Positions 1 to 6,993 of a stretch of 10,247 nucleotides of DNA are shown here, one piece after another. The notes under the pieces were generated by a model. It did no database searches, was not told the DNA's origin, and saw only the letters and a program-made list of their open reading frames with translations. Position 1 is the first letter of the stretch. Each line of letters opens with the position of its first letter. The stretch lies in NCBI GenBank assembly GCA_013003805.1, contig JABDII010000604.1, positions 1 through 10,247 on the forward strand, written 5' to 3'. The position numbers were made by a program, and so were the translations under genes. The DNA comes from Gemmatimonadales bacterium (GTDB lineage Bacteria; Gemmatimonadota; Gemmatimonadetes; Gemmatimonadales; GWC2-71-9).

Positions 1-510
1 CCCCACCACTGCCGCGCCTGCGCCGTCGGCAAAAATCACCGCGGTGTCTCGGCCCTCCGTGGACAGATCCATCCCCGTCGATTGGATCTCGACGCCAACC
101 ACCAGTATGTGGCGGAACATTCCGGTCTGAATCCATGCGTCGGCCACGGCCAAGGAGTACACGAAACCGCTGCATTGCGTGCGGATATCGATCGCCGGTA
201 CGGTCCCGATTCCCATGGCGTGCTGGAGCAGGACCCCACCGCCGGGACAGAAGTGGTCTGGGGTGGACGTGGCGAACACGATGGCATCGAGACTTCCCGC
301 CGTGATCTCGGCATCCTCGAGGGCGCGTTCAGTGGCTTGGAGCGAGAGCTCGGTACTGGTCTGGCCCTCGTCGACCCAGCGCCGCTGTTCGATGCCGGTG
401 CGAGCTCGGATCCATTCGTCCGAAGTGTCCATCCACTCGGTAAGGTCGTCATTGGAGACGACCCGGTCGGGCACGGCAAACCCAGTGCCCAGAATATGGG
501 ATCGTTGCAT
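1..510 (-). CDS. fabH: 3-oxoacyl-ACP synthase III (FabH-type), N-terminal part, cut by window edge
   Basis: Translating down from the ATG at 510 gives 170 uninterrupted codons that run off the left edge, so about half of a normal FabH (about 320-335 residues) is present. FabH-family thiolase-fold enzymes condense an acyl-CoA starter with malonyl-ACP in the cytoplasm to begin fatty-acid synthesis. Visible hallmarks are the N-terminal GTGFAVPDRVVSN strand, the substrate-loop DEWIRARTGIEQR at about residues 31-43, the active-site cysteine Cys113 in IDIRTQCSGFVYSL, and the RDTAVIFADGAGAAVVG strand at the edge. The catalytic His and Asn expected in the C-terminal half lie outside the window, so activity cannot be fully judged. 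The cysteine context RTQCSGF differs from the AACAGF of E. coli FabH, so it may be a FabH paralogue with another starter preference or a related KAS III enzyme. The start lies 6 bases after the PHP gene's stop, suggesting co-transcription. No strong Shine-Dalgarno is visible. Confidence 0.92.
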   Translation of the reverse strand, partial: MQRSHILGTGFAVPDRVVSNDDLTEWMDTSDEWIRARTGIEQRRWVDEGQTSTELSLQATERALEDAEITAGSLDAIVFATSTPDHFCPGGGVLLQHAMGIGTVPAIDIRTQCSGFVYSLAVADAWIQTGMFRHILVVGVEIQSTGMDLSTEGRDTAVIFADGAGAAVVG

Positions 511-516
511 GATGGC

Positions 517-1764
517 CTATCTTGGCCCCCCACTTCGAGTCGACGCAAGCCCGGCATTGCGCCGGCGGAGAGGGACGATGATTGCCCAGCCCCAGATCCA
601 GGCGAGCCAGCCGAGGGTGAGGGGCCATCCCATCCCACGCCATGTCTCCCACACGAGCCCCACCGGCGTGAGCCACTCAGGCCACCACGCCTCGGCGCGG
701 AGACGATGCCGTTCCACTACTTGCACGGCGTCGAACCCTGCTGTCTTGAGCCGAGCGAGAATACGAGGACAGGGGTCCTGGTTGCGACGGCGCCAATCTT
801 CGAGTGGCACGAGGTTCCACACCATACTGGTCGCGCCCCAACCGTGCTGGTCGCTCACGCCGACCACGATGCGGTCGGTCCGGCGCGCCAAGGCGATCAC
901 CGAGTCTCGCCTCACACGCGAGAGTTCGTTTGCCTTGGGCGACGCGTTCACGATTTCGAACCCGTCCAACCCCGTAGCGACGAAGAGCTCGAGGTTCTTC
1001 CAGTGGTACCGTTCGTATTCAGGTATGGACGCAATGGAGATTGCGTCGAACTGGGTGGAGGCATCTTCGATGAGTTGGAGCACGCCCTCCAGGGATGTGG
1101 TGTACGGCCGGCGATCGATGGAGTCGACGCGGCCGAGCAGGACCATGTGGGCCCGCCAGGCGCTGATCTCAATGCCTTCACATGCGTAGGGCACGCCTTC
1201 CCCAGCCAGTCCGATGGCCGGGCTCTGGGTATTGTGATCGGTGAGAAAGAACGCGTCGAATCCCGCCCGTCGGTGCCATCGGCGGCTCGCCCCGAGGTCC
1301 CACCCGTCCATGAGGCCTTCGACGTCGTGTGAGGCGTTTGTATGGGAATGGAAATCGGCTACTGCCGCATCTTCCGGCACGCTGGTGAGGGCCACCATGG
1401 GCCGATGCCACGTTGCCCCCACCAAGACAAAGAGGAGAAACCCGATGAGGGCCAGTGCCGCGTAGCCGATCTCGCGCAGCAACCGTCGGTGACTCCAGAA
1501 TCGAATGGCTCGCCAGAGGACATACAAAAGGAGAAGTCCTGTCACCAGTCCCTTGAGCCGGCTCATGGGCAGCATCGAAGTGCCGTCCCACAGTGTGAAG
1601 AGCGGTGCCAGCACCAAATGGATCCAGGGCGTGGAGAGCTTGAGGCCTTCGGGGAGGGGAGCGCCAGTGGGGTCGGTGATGGCCGGTGCCGCGACCGCGC
1701 GAGCAATGAGCAACGCCGCGGTTGTGACCAGCGGTATGGCCCACACCGGGGAGCGCCCCCTCAT
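517..1764 (-). CDS. Membrane-anchored PHP-domain protein (putative metal-dependent phosphoesterase)
   Basis: This is a 415-residue protein with a membrane N-terminus and a PHP (polymerase and histidinol phosphatase) domain. Hydrophobic segments at about residues 7-26, 47-59, 72-88 and 100-118 precede the domain, and another hydrophobic, Trp-rich stretch at about 379-398 ends in an Arg-rich tail. The PHP domain covers about 135-355. It shows the metal-site motifs DFHSHTNASHD (His139, His141), LTDHN (Asp176, His177), EGIEIS followed by His206 in the strand AHMVLLG, and SDQHG (Asp305, His307). PHP enzymes use two or three metal ions to hydrolyse phosphoesters, but the substrate cannot be read from the sequence. 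The strand where many PHP proteins have a His-Pro reads IASIPEY here, so one usual ligand may be replaced or supplied by nearby His254. A weak GAGGG lies 9 bases before the ATG. The gene follows the DUF5916 gene by 39 bases and precedes fabH by 6. Which side of the membrane the domain occupies is undecided. Confidence 0.85.
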   Translation of the reverse strand: MRGRSPVWAIPLVTTAALLIARAVAAPAITDPTGAPLPEGLKLSTPWIHLVLAPLFTLWDGTSMLPMSRLKGLVTGLLLLYVLWRAIRFWSHRRLLREIGYAALALIGFLLFVLVGATWHRPMVALTSVPEDAAVADFHSHTNASHDVEGLMDGWDLGASRRWHRRAGFDAFFLTDHNTQSPAIGLAGEGVPYACEGIEISAWRAHMVLLGRVDSIDRRPYTTSLEGVLQLIEDASTQFDAISIASIPEYERYHWKNLELFVATGLDGFEIVNASPKANELSRVRRDSVIALARRTDRIVVGVSDQHGWGATSMVWNLVPLEDWRRRNQDPCPRILARLKTAGFDAVQVVERHRLRAEAWWPEWLTPVGLVWETWRGMGWPLTLGWLAWIWGWAIIVPLRRRNAGLASTRSGGPR

Positions 1765-1803
1765 AGGATGGTGCCCTCGGCATCTATGCCTTGGGTCACG
1801 CGC

Positions 1804-4083
1804 CTACCGGCGGAATTGATAGGCCAGTTTGACGAAAAACCCATCAATCTCACGGCGCAGGTCTGAGAAGTTTAGAGTCTTCGGGGTCGAGAGCGTGGCG
1901 CCGTAGCCGAGGAACACCACGGTGCCTGGAGTAGGCTCATAGGACGCCAGCCAGTCCATTCGCAGGGTGTTGATTTCGGTTCGCGCGGCGAGCTCACTTT
2001 CGATGAGGAGCGGGTCTCCTGTCCTGGGGTCCACCAGGGCGGCTCGACGTTGAGACCGATATTCCCCGATGACCCGGAAGAACAGGGCTCGGGTAGGCTG
2101 ATACTCGATCTTGAGGCGGGGGAGAATCGTCCGCGCGAATTCCGAGTCGTCCAGCTTCCGGCGGATGCGCGAAAACCTGATGCTGGCTGCGACTCTGATC
2201 GATCCGGTCGGCCGGAGCCTAACCCCAGCCTGGATCCGTGTCTCTCTTCCCTCGGCTGCCTCGTCGAAGATCGGTACCTCTCCGTTGGACCAACTCGCCG
2301 ACGCGTCGAACGTCTGATACGTCGGGGTCGTCAGCGAAAGCGAAGTCGTAAACTGGTTGTCGATCTCAGATTGAGGGACGAAGGCTTCGAGGGCGCCGCC
2401 TCCGCGGTCGACCTGGAAGGTGGCGTACGCATCGGGGTCGAACTCCTGAAACCCTCGATTGACGCTGGCGCTCACAAACCAGCCCCCGCGGAGCTGGAGG
2501 TTGAACGTGGCGGATTCGCCGCCCTCTATGGCGCCCTCGGATCCGAACGAGGTGTAAGTCCACAGGCGCGTGGGGCCGAAGAAGGTCGTGAAGTTCTCGA
2601 TGAGCGCCCCGCGTCCGCCGTAGAAGGTGAGGCGGTTGAACGCATGGGCCGTCACGAAATTGTCGCGGGGCACAAAGCCGGCCTGGCTCTCGAAGTCATC
2701 ACCGATCCCGGTGATCTGATAATTGAATCCCCAGGACCGTCCCGTGCGATCGAAAGTTGCCCGCCACAAGGCGGCTGATCGGGTCCCGGATGCGTCGCGG
2801 GTCCACGATCCTCCCAATTGCGCGTCGACGAAATAGAGCTTAGCGAAGACAATACGAGCATCGCCGGCAACAACACGATTGTAATTCCTGCCCTGGTCTC
2901 TGTGGGTGACGGTAAACCCGGTGAGCGAGTTGGCGCCCAGGTCACGCTGCACCCTTGTGATGTTGAACAACGCGTTGTCGCCGTCCGTTTCATCGATGGC
3001 GGTGAGGTGCGCCAGCCCGAGGCGCCCAAACTTGCCGGTGAACTTGGCACCGACGACGGGGTCAGCCACTCGGCGGGAGTACACCAGTTGGTTGGGTGTG
3101 GAGAAGAGTTCGATTCCCTCGAGGAAGAACGGCCGTTTCTCCGGGAAGAAGAGCGCAAACCGCTCGTTGACGGTTACCAGGCCCTCATCCGTCTCCACTT
3201 GGCTGAAATCGGGGTTGCCGGTCAGATCAATGGACAGATTGGTCAACCCGAGCCGCGCGTTGACGCCGACGTCGGGGTCCAGCGCATCGCGTTCAAACCG
3301 ACCCGAGGTCTCGTTGGTAGCTCCGTTCGCCGTGGCGGTCACGAATGGCTGGATCTCTGCCACGAGTCCACGATCGAGGTCATGCAGGCCGTCGATCGAC
3401 CCGGCTTGCGCGAGGAAGCTTGCATTGGCGCGCCGTACGTCAGTCCAAGTGTCCTCGTATCCGGTGCGTTGGACGTTCCGGACGAAGTTGAGTCCCCAGC
3501 GTTGTGGCCCGTTGCCGGGGTAGCGCAGGCTCTTGAACGGAATCCGGATCTCCACCACATAGCCGGAGTCCGTCACCATCCCCTTCGATTCGAAGTAGTA
3601 ATCGGGGTTCAAGTCGATCGAGCCGCCGAACAGGTTCCCGGCGCTGGTGGACCCTTCAGTCCGCACGCCGTCCTCCTGGGCGCCGAGGGGGTTGACCCCA
3701 AAGAAGAACGCGCGGCGACGATCGTTGAAGGTGTCGAGATAGATTACGATGCGGTCATCGGCGCCGAGGTTGTCGCGGTCGGCTACGGAGGCGCGTATCG
3801 AGTTCGGCTGGCGATCGAACGCGACGACCCCGAAGTGCAGGGCCTTGGGGGAATACCATACCAGGACATCGGTGCGCTCCTCCGCCGGCCGACTGTCTAC
3901 CGGCTGGTACTGGTGGAACCCGGTCAATCGGACGGCGCGTGTCCAGACGGGCTCATCCAGCCGTCCGTCGATTTGGGCGGCCGCTTCGATTCTGGGGATG
4001 GTGACCGTCGGGGCTCCACGACCCTCGACCGCAGGTTGGGCAAGTTGAGCGGAGCCTTGAAGCAGGAGGACGAAAGGCAACAT
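1804..4083 (-). CDS. CBM9-like/DUF5916 outer-membrane beta-barrel protein
   Basis: This 759-residue exported protein has two parts. After a short hydrophobic leader (MLPFVLLLQGSAQLAQ) comes a carbohydrate-binding-family-9-like beta-sandwich at about residues 26-215, with IDGRLDEPVWTRA, DDRIVIYLDTFNDRRRAFFF and VVEIRIPFKSLRYP. The remainder, about 240-759, fits DUF5916: the characteristic FFPEKRPFFLEGIELF segment lies at about 330, followed by many alternating aromatic/polar strands ending KLAYQFRR, as expected of an outer-membrane beta-barrel. Family members are common in Gemmatimonadota, Acidobacteriota and Bacteroidota and have no firmly established function. Some are labelled as hydrolases without proof, and a role in binding or passing a glycan or other ligand is only inference. 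The ATG at 4083 is supported because an in-frame TGA occurs five codons upstream. The Shine-Dalgarno is weak. The leader lacks a basic n-region, which is slightly unusual. The gene follows the pump operon's terminator, so it probably has its own promoter within 4084-4212, though I cannot point to a convincing one. Confidence 0.9.
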   Translation of the reverse strand: MLPFVLLLQGSAQLAQPAVEGRGAPTVTIPRIEAAAQIDGRLDEPVWTRAVRLTGFHQYQPVDSRPAEERTDVLVWYSPKALHFGVVAFDRQPNSIRASVADRDNLGADDRIVIYLDTFNDRRRAFFFGVNPLGAQEDGVRTEGSTSAGNLFGGSIDLNPDYYFESKGMVTDSGYVVEIRIPFKSLRYPGNGPQRWGLNFVRNVQRTGYEDTWTDVRRANASFLAQAGSIDGLHDLDRGLVAEIQPFVTATANGATNETSGRFERDALDPDVGVNARLGLTNLSIDLTGNPDFSQVETDEGLVTVNERFALFFPEKRPFFLEGIELFSTPNQLVYSRRVADPVVGAKFTGKFGRLGLAHLTAIDETDGDNALFNITRVQRDLGANSLTGFTVTHRDQGRNYNRVVAGDARIVFAKLYFVDAQLGGSWTRDASGTRSAALWRATFDRTGRSWGFNYQITGIGDDFESQAGFVPRDNFVTAHAFNRLTFYGGRGALIENFTTFFGPTRLWTYTSFGSEGAIEGGESATFNLQLRGGWFVSASVNRGFQEFDPDAYATFQVDRGGGALEAFVPQSEIDNQFTTSLSLTTPTYQTFDASASWSNGEVPIFDEAAEGRETRIQAGVRLRPTGSIRVAASIRFSRIRRKLDDSEFARTILPRLKIEYQPTRALFFRVIGEYRSQRRAALVDPRTGDPLLIESELAARTEINTLRMDWLASYEPTPGTVVFLGYGATLSTPKTLNFSDLRREIDGFFVKLAYQFRR

Positions 4084-4163
4084 GTTCCGTTCAGCTCAAA
4101 ATGATTGCAGGTGCCAGAGCGATTCGAGTTCGGGTCCCGCCGGCTCCAGGTGAACCGAGGTAA

Positions 4164-4181
4164 GCTAGGTCACTCCCTAGC
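4164..4181. repeat. Short inverted repeat upstream of the DUF5916 gene
   Basis: GCTAGG and CCTAGC form a perfect 6-bp inverted repeat around the 6-base spacer TCACTC. It lies about 80 bases upstream of the DUF5916 start and downstream of the pump operon's hairpin. In this 178-base gap it could be an operator half-site pair or a minor hairpin in the leader. A 6-bp palindrome is easily found by chance, so this is only a candidate regulatory site. No convincing -35/-10 pair was found beside it. Confidence 0.25.
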
Positions 4182-4212
4182 AGAGCAGAAGGCAAGAATG
4201 GGGGTGGAAACG

Positions 4213-4247
4213 CCGAGAGGCCCCGGGACGTGCCCGGGGCCTCTCGG
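4213..4247 (-). terminator. Perfect 15-bp hairpin ending the efflux operon
   Basis: CCGAGAGGCCCCGGG (4213-4227) pairs without a mismatch with CCCGGGGCCTCTCGG (4233-4247) around a 5-base ACGTG loop. It begins 14 bases after the stop codon of the permease gene in the direction of transcription. Position, stem length and GC content fit an intrinsic terminator for the operon. On the minus strand the stem is followed by CGTTTCCACC, so there is only a three-T run instead of a proper U-tract. Because the stem is symmetric it could also act as an mRNA 3'-end stabilizer or terminate with Rho. Confidence 0.72.
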
Positions 4248-4261
4248 ACTAGGCACGGCTC

Positions 4262-5476
4262 CTACTCGTGGCGCAGCGCGTCGATCGGGTCGAGCAACGA
4301 CGCCCGGCGGGCCGGATAGATGCCGAAGAAGATCCCGATGGCGGCGCTAAACGCGAAGGCCAGGACCACCGCGAGCGGCGAAACGAGGGTGTTCCAGCCG
4401 GCGAGTCTGGCCAGGGCCACCGCACCGCCGCTGCCCAGCAAGATGCCCAAAACCCCGCCGGCCAGGCAGAGGGCCAGTGCCTCGACCAGGAACTGCAGGA
4501 GGATGTTCATCTTGGTGGCGCCGAGGGCCTTCCGGACGCCGATTTCGCGGGTCCGCTCGGTGACCGAGACCAGCATGATGTTCATGATCCCGATGCCCCC
4601 GACCAGGAGGCTGACGCCAGCAATGCCAGCGAGCAGGTAGGTGAAAATCTGAGTCGCCTCTTGCCGGGTAGCCAGAATCGACTGCCGGTTCCGGATCTGG
4701 AAGTCGTTGTCGCGGCCCGGCGCGATCTTGTGCTCTTTCCGGAGCACACGCTCGAGATCCACCATGCCCTGCTCGAGGGGCACGTTGTCTGCCACCTCGA
4801 CAGTGATGGAGCGGAGGCGATCGGTACCGAAGACTCGAAACTGGGCTGTGCCGAGTGGGATAAGGATCTGCTCGTCGGGGTTGCTCCACGATCCCTCGGC
4901 TCCCTTCTCTTCGAGGATCCCAATGATCTTGAAGGGGATACTTCGGATCAGCAGCGTCTGATTGATGAGTGCGGCGGCATTGGTCTCGAGCATTTCGGGG
5001 ATGGCACCGCCCAGCACGGCGTATCGCTGCCGTGCCTCGTCGTCCCCCGCCGTGAACATGCGTCCATGCTCGATCGAAAAGTTATTTACCGGAACGTAAT
5101 TCGGCGTCGTGCCGTTTACGTTCACGTTGATGTTCTTGTTGCCATACTTGGCCTGGAGCGAAGATCGTAGCTCGGGTACGATCTCCGACAGGAGGGTGGC
5201 CTCGAGTTCCAGCGCCACAGCGTCATCGGTGGTGAGGCTCACGCGATTGGCGGATGCCACACCGCGGTGCATCGACTGCCCCGCGTAGACCTGGAGCAGG
5301 TTCGCTCCGAGGCTTGAGATCTGTTCCTCCACGGCGCGTTGCGCACCGGTCCCGAGCGCCACCATGGTGATGACAGCTGCCACGCCGATGATGATCCCGA
5401 GCATGGTGAGCAAGGAACGGAGGAGGTTCGCCCGGATGGATTGAAAGGCGACTCGGAGAGTCTCGCCGAAGAGCAT
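4262..5476 (-). CDS. MacB-type ABC transporter permease (FtsX/MacB_PCD family)
   Basis: This 404-residue inner-membrane permease belongs to the type VII (mechanotransmission) ABC class. The first transmembrane helix is at about residues 21-43 (LLTMLGIIIGVAAVITMVAL). A periplasmic MacB_PCD-like domain covers about 44-275, and three further helices lie at about 279-303, 327-357 and 367-388, giving the standard four-helix topology. The cytoplasmic loop VTERTREIGVRKALGA (305-320) is the highly conserved FtsX/MacB signature that contacts the ATPase, and the tail IYPARRASLLDPIDALRHE is also typical. Unlike E. coli MacB, the ATPase is not fused but is encoded two genes earlier. It would act with that ATPase, the adaptor and the TolC-like channel to expel a substrate such as a peptide, macrolide-like compound or lipid from the periplasm. 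The substrate is not readable from sequence. The gene is the last of the operon, 11 bases after the adaptor gene. Confidence 0.95.
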   Translation of the reverse strand: MLFGETLRVAFQSIRANLLRSLLTMLGIIIGVAAVITMVALGTGAQRAVEEQISSLGANLLQVYAGQSMHRGVASANRVSLTTDDAVALELEATLLSEIVPELRSSLQAKYGNKNINVNVNGTTPNYVPVNNFSIEHGRMFTAGDDEARQRYAVLGGAIPEMLETNAAALINQTLLIRSIPFKIIGILEEKGAEGSWSNPDEQILIPLGTAQFRVFGTDRLRSITVEVADNVPLEQGMVDLERVLRKEHKIAPGRDNDFQIRNRQSILATRQEATQIFTYLLAGIAGVSLLVGGIGIMNIMLVSVTERTREIGVRKALGATKMNILLQFLVEALALCLAGGVLGILLGSGGAVALARLAGWNTLVSPLAVVLAFAFSAAIGIFFGIYPARRASLLDPIDALRHE

Positions 5477-5487
5477 GATATCCTCCG
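5477..5487 (-). promoter_or_regulatory. Strong Shine-Dalgarno of the permease gene
   Basis: The 11-base gap between the adaptor stop and the permease ATG reads CGGAGGATATC on the minus strand. The GGAGGA (5486-5481) lies 4 bases from the ATG at 5476 and settles that start. This is the only junction between the three inner pump genes (ATPase, adaptor, permease) that is not an overlap, so the permease has independent ribosome loading. Confidence 0.8.
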
Positions 5488-6993
5488 CTACCGTGAGTTC
5501 GTTGAGCGAACGCCCGGAAGCCCGCCACCGCCGGTCACGCGGTTGACCCGCTCCTGGAACCGCTCCTGTGAGCGGACCAAGCTCGCGCTGGGCAGCACCA
5601 ACACCGAGTCAGTTTCGGTCAGGCCGGATATGATCTCGCTGTAGTCGAGATCGGTGAGTCCGGTCCGGACGTTGACCGCGGTCGGCTCACCGTTGCGTAG
5701 CACGAACACGATATACTGTCCGCCCATCTGCGCGTCGACCTGGCTGCGCTGGCGCCCGCCGCCGGGACGGTGGCCCCCACTCCTGCCACCCGCGGCCCCG
5801 CGGATCTTCTGCAGCAGGGCTCGTTCCTCCGCCGTCGGGCGTTGTCCGCTCTGGAACTTGGCGAAGATGGCCTGTACTTGGGCCGCCGTGACCCCTTCGG
5901 GGAGGGTTACTGTTGTGCCGTTGGGCATCTCGATCGTCTCCGGGCCGGACCCGCCCTCTCCGTTCGCCTTGGCTGCGAGGGAGGCTTCGCTCACCGCCGA
6001 GTCCGGAGTGGGTCGTTCGGCCTGGGCCAACTGTTCCTGCACCTGCTCCATGGTGAGGCCCAGCACTGAGGCCGCGGAACTCACATCCCCGCGGGTACGG
6101 AGGGCCGCATTGGCCACGGCCAACACCGCGTCACGTCGGCCGATGTGCAACTCGACCTCGGCGTTCATGCCGGGCTTGAGCAAGAGATCCTGGTTTTCGA
6201 TGCGCACCAGGACGGGGAACATGGTCACGTTCTGTTGGGTGACCGCCTGCGGCTCGACCTTGAGGACCGACCCATCGAACGGTCGATTGGGAAACGCCGC
6301 CACCTCAACGGTAGCCCGCATGCCGGGCTGGATCTTCCCGATATCGGTCTCATCCACCAAGGTGCGGACCTGCACCAGGTTGAGGTCGGCCATCTGCAAC
6401 AGCACCGTCCCGCCACCGACGGTGGACGTCGGGGAGGAGATGACCTGCCCCCGCTCCACGTTCTTCTCGATAATCGTGCCCCTGATCGGCGCCCGGACAT
6501 CGGTGTCGTCCATTTGGATGCGGGCGTTCTCGACCTGTACCTCGGCACTCACCACCGTTGCCTTGGCGTTGGCGTAGTCGAGGTCAGCCTTCTCGTGCTC
6601 GGTTTCGGTGATGGACTGGGACTTGAACAGCTCGTCGGCCCGGCGCTTCTGCGCCTCGGCGTTGGCGAGCTGCGCCTGTGCCACTTCCAACTGGGCCTCC
6701 CTCTGCGCCAGGGTATTGCGCGGGGTGCGCTGATCGACCCGGACCATGAGCGTGCCGCGTTCCACCAACTCACCGGTTTCGACTCGAATTTCGAGGATCT
6801 CACCCGAGGCCTTGGACTTGACTTCGACTGTGGTATCCGGTTCGATGATCCCTGCCGCCTGGGCGGAGACCACGATGTCGCGTTGGACCACGGGCATGGC
6901 CTGATACACCACCGTAACTTCCTCGTCTCCGTTGCACCCCACGGTGATCAGAGCACCCACGCCGACCGCGGCAAGAAAAGCATGCTTCCGCAT
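5488..6993 (-). CDS. Periplasmic adaptor (membrane fusion protein, MacA/HlyD family) with a long C-terminal insertion
   Basis: This 501-residue adaptor links the inner-membrane ABC permease to the outer-membrane channel. The leader MRKHAFLAAVGVGALITVGC has Cys20 in a weak lipobox-like context, so it is either a lipoprotein or anchored by the leader. The first half of the lipoyl domain, about 45-88, contains VKSKASGEILEIRVETGELVERGTLM without a break (quoted here in part as GEILEIRVETGELVERG). An alpha-helical hairpin covers about 92-162, rich in Ala, Glu and Gln. The second lipoyl half starts at TDVRAPIRGTIIEKNVERGQ, and a beta-barrel domain covers about 200-285. The membrane-proximal domain resumes at QYIVFVLRNGEPTAVNVRTGL (about 426). 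Between them, about 302-423, sits an insertion of about 120 residues absent from classical MacA. It has two helical stretches (LTMEQVQEQLAQ, VTAAQVQAIFAKF) and a Gly/Arg-rich linker at 399-416. The start overlaps the ATPase stop as TAATG. Confidence 0.94.
   Translation of the reverse strand: MRKHAFLAAVGVGALITVGCNGDEEVTVVYQAMPVVQRDIVVSAQAAGIIEPDTTVEVKSKASGEILEIRVETGELVERGTLMVRVDQRTPRNTLAQREAQLEVAQAQLANAEAQKRRADELFKSQSITETEHEKADLDYANAKATVVSAEVQVENARIQMDDTDVRAPIRGTIIEKNVERGQVISSPTSTVGGGTVLLQMADLNLVQVRTLVDETDIGKIQPGMRATVEVAAFPNRPFDGSVLKVEPQAVTQQNVTMFPVLVRIENQDLLLKPGMNAEVELHIGRRDAVLAVANAALRTRGDVSSAASVLGLTMEQVQEQLAQAERPTPDSAVSEASLAAKANGEGGSGPETIEMPNGTTVTLPEGVTAAQVQAIFAKFQSGQRPTAEERALLQKIRGAAGGRSGGHRPGGGRQRSQVDAQMGGQYIVFVLRNGEPTAVNVRTGLTDLDYSEIISGLTETDSVLVLPSASLVRSQERFQERVNRVTGGGGLPGVRSTNSR

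Noticed and set aside
82..1332. Plus-strand open frame of 416 codons
   Set aside because: It lies antisense to the FabH and PHP genes, whose translations carry intact family motifs. The plus-strand product has no recognisable domain and is a by-product of high GC with few stops.
1779..1790. Palindrome GGCATCTATGCC between the DUF5916 and PHP genes as a terminator
   Set aside because: The arms are 5 bp with a 2-base loop, too tight for a stable hairpin, and there is no T-run. The two genes may be co-transcribed.
2818..4104. Plus-strand open frame of 428 codons
   Set aside because: It is antisense to the CBM9/DUF5916 gene, shows no domain or signal, and its codon pattern mirrors the real minus-strand frame.
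4084..4212. Sigma-70-like promoter for the DUF5916 gene (TTGCCT about 17 bases from TGACCT on the minus strand)
   Set aside because: The -10 match is poor, and the phylum's promoter consensus is unknown to me, so I do not call it.
4268..5170. Plus-strand open frame of 300 codons
   Set aside because: It is the complement of the permease gene, with a charged, domain-free product.
5654..6577. Plus-strand open frame of 307 codons, and another at 6145-6996
   Set aside because: Both are antisense to the adaptor gene, whose lipoyl, hairpin and barrel motifs are clear on the minus strand.
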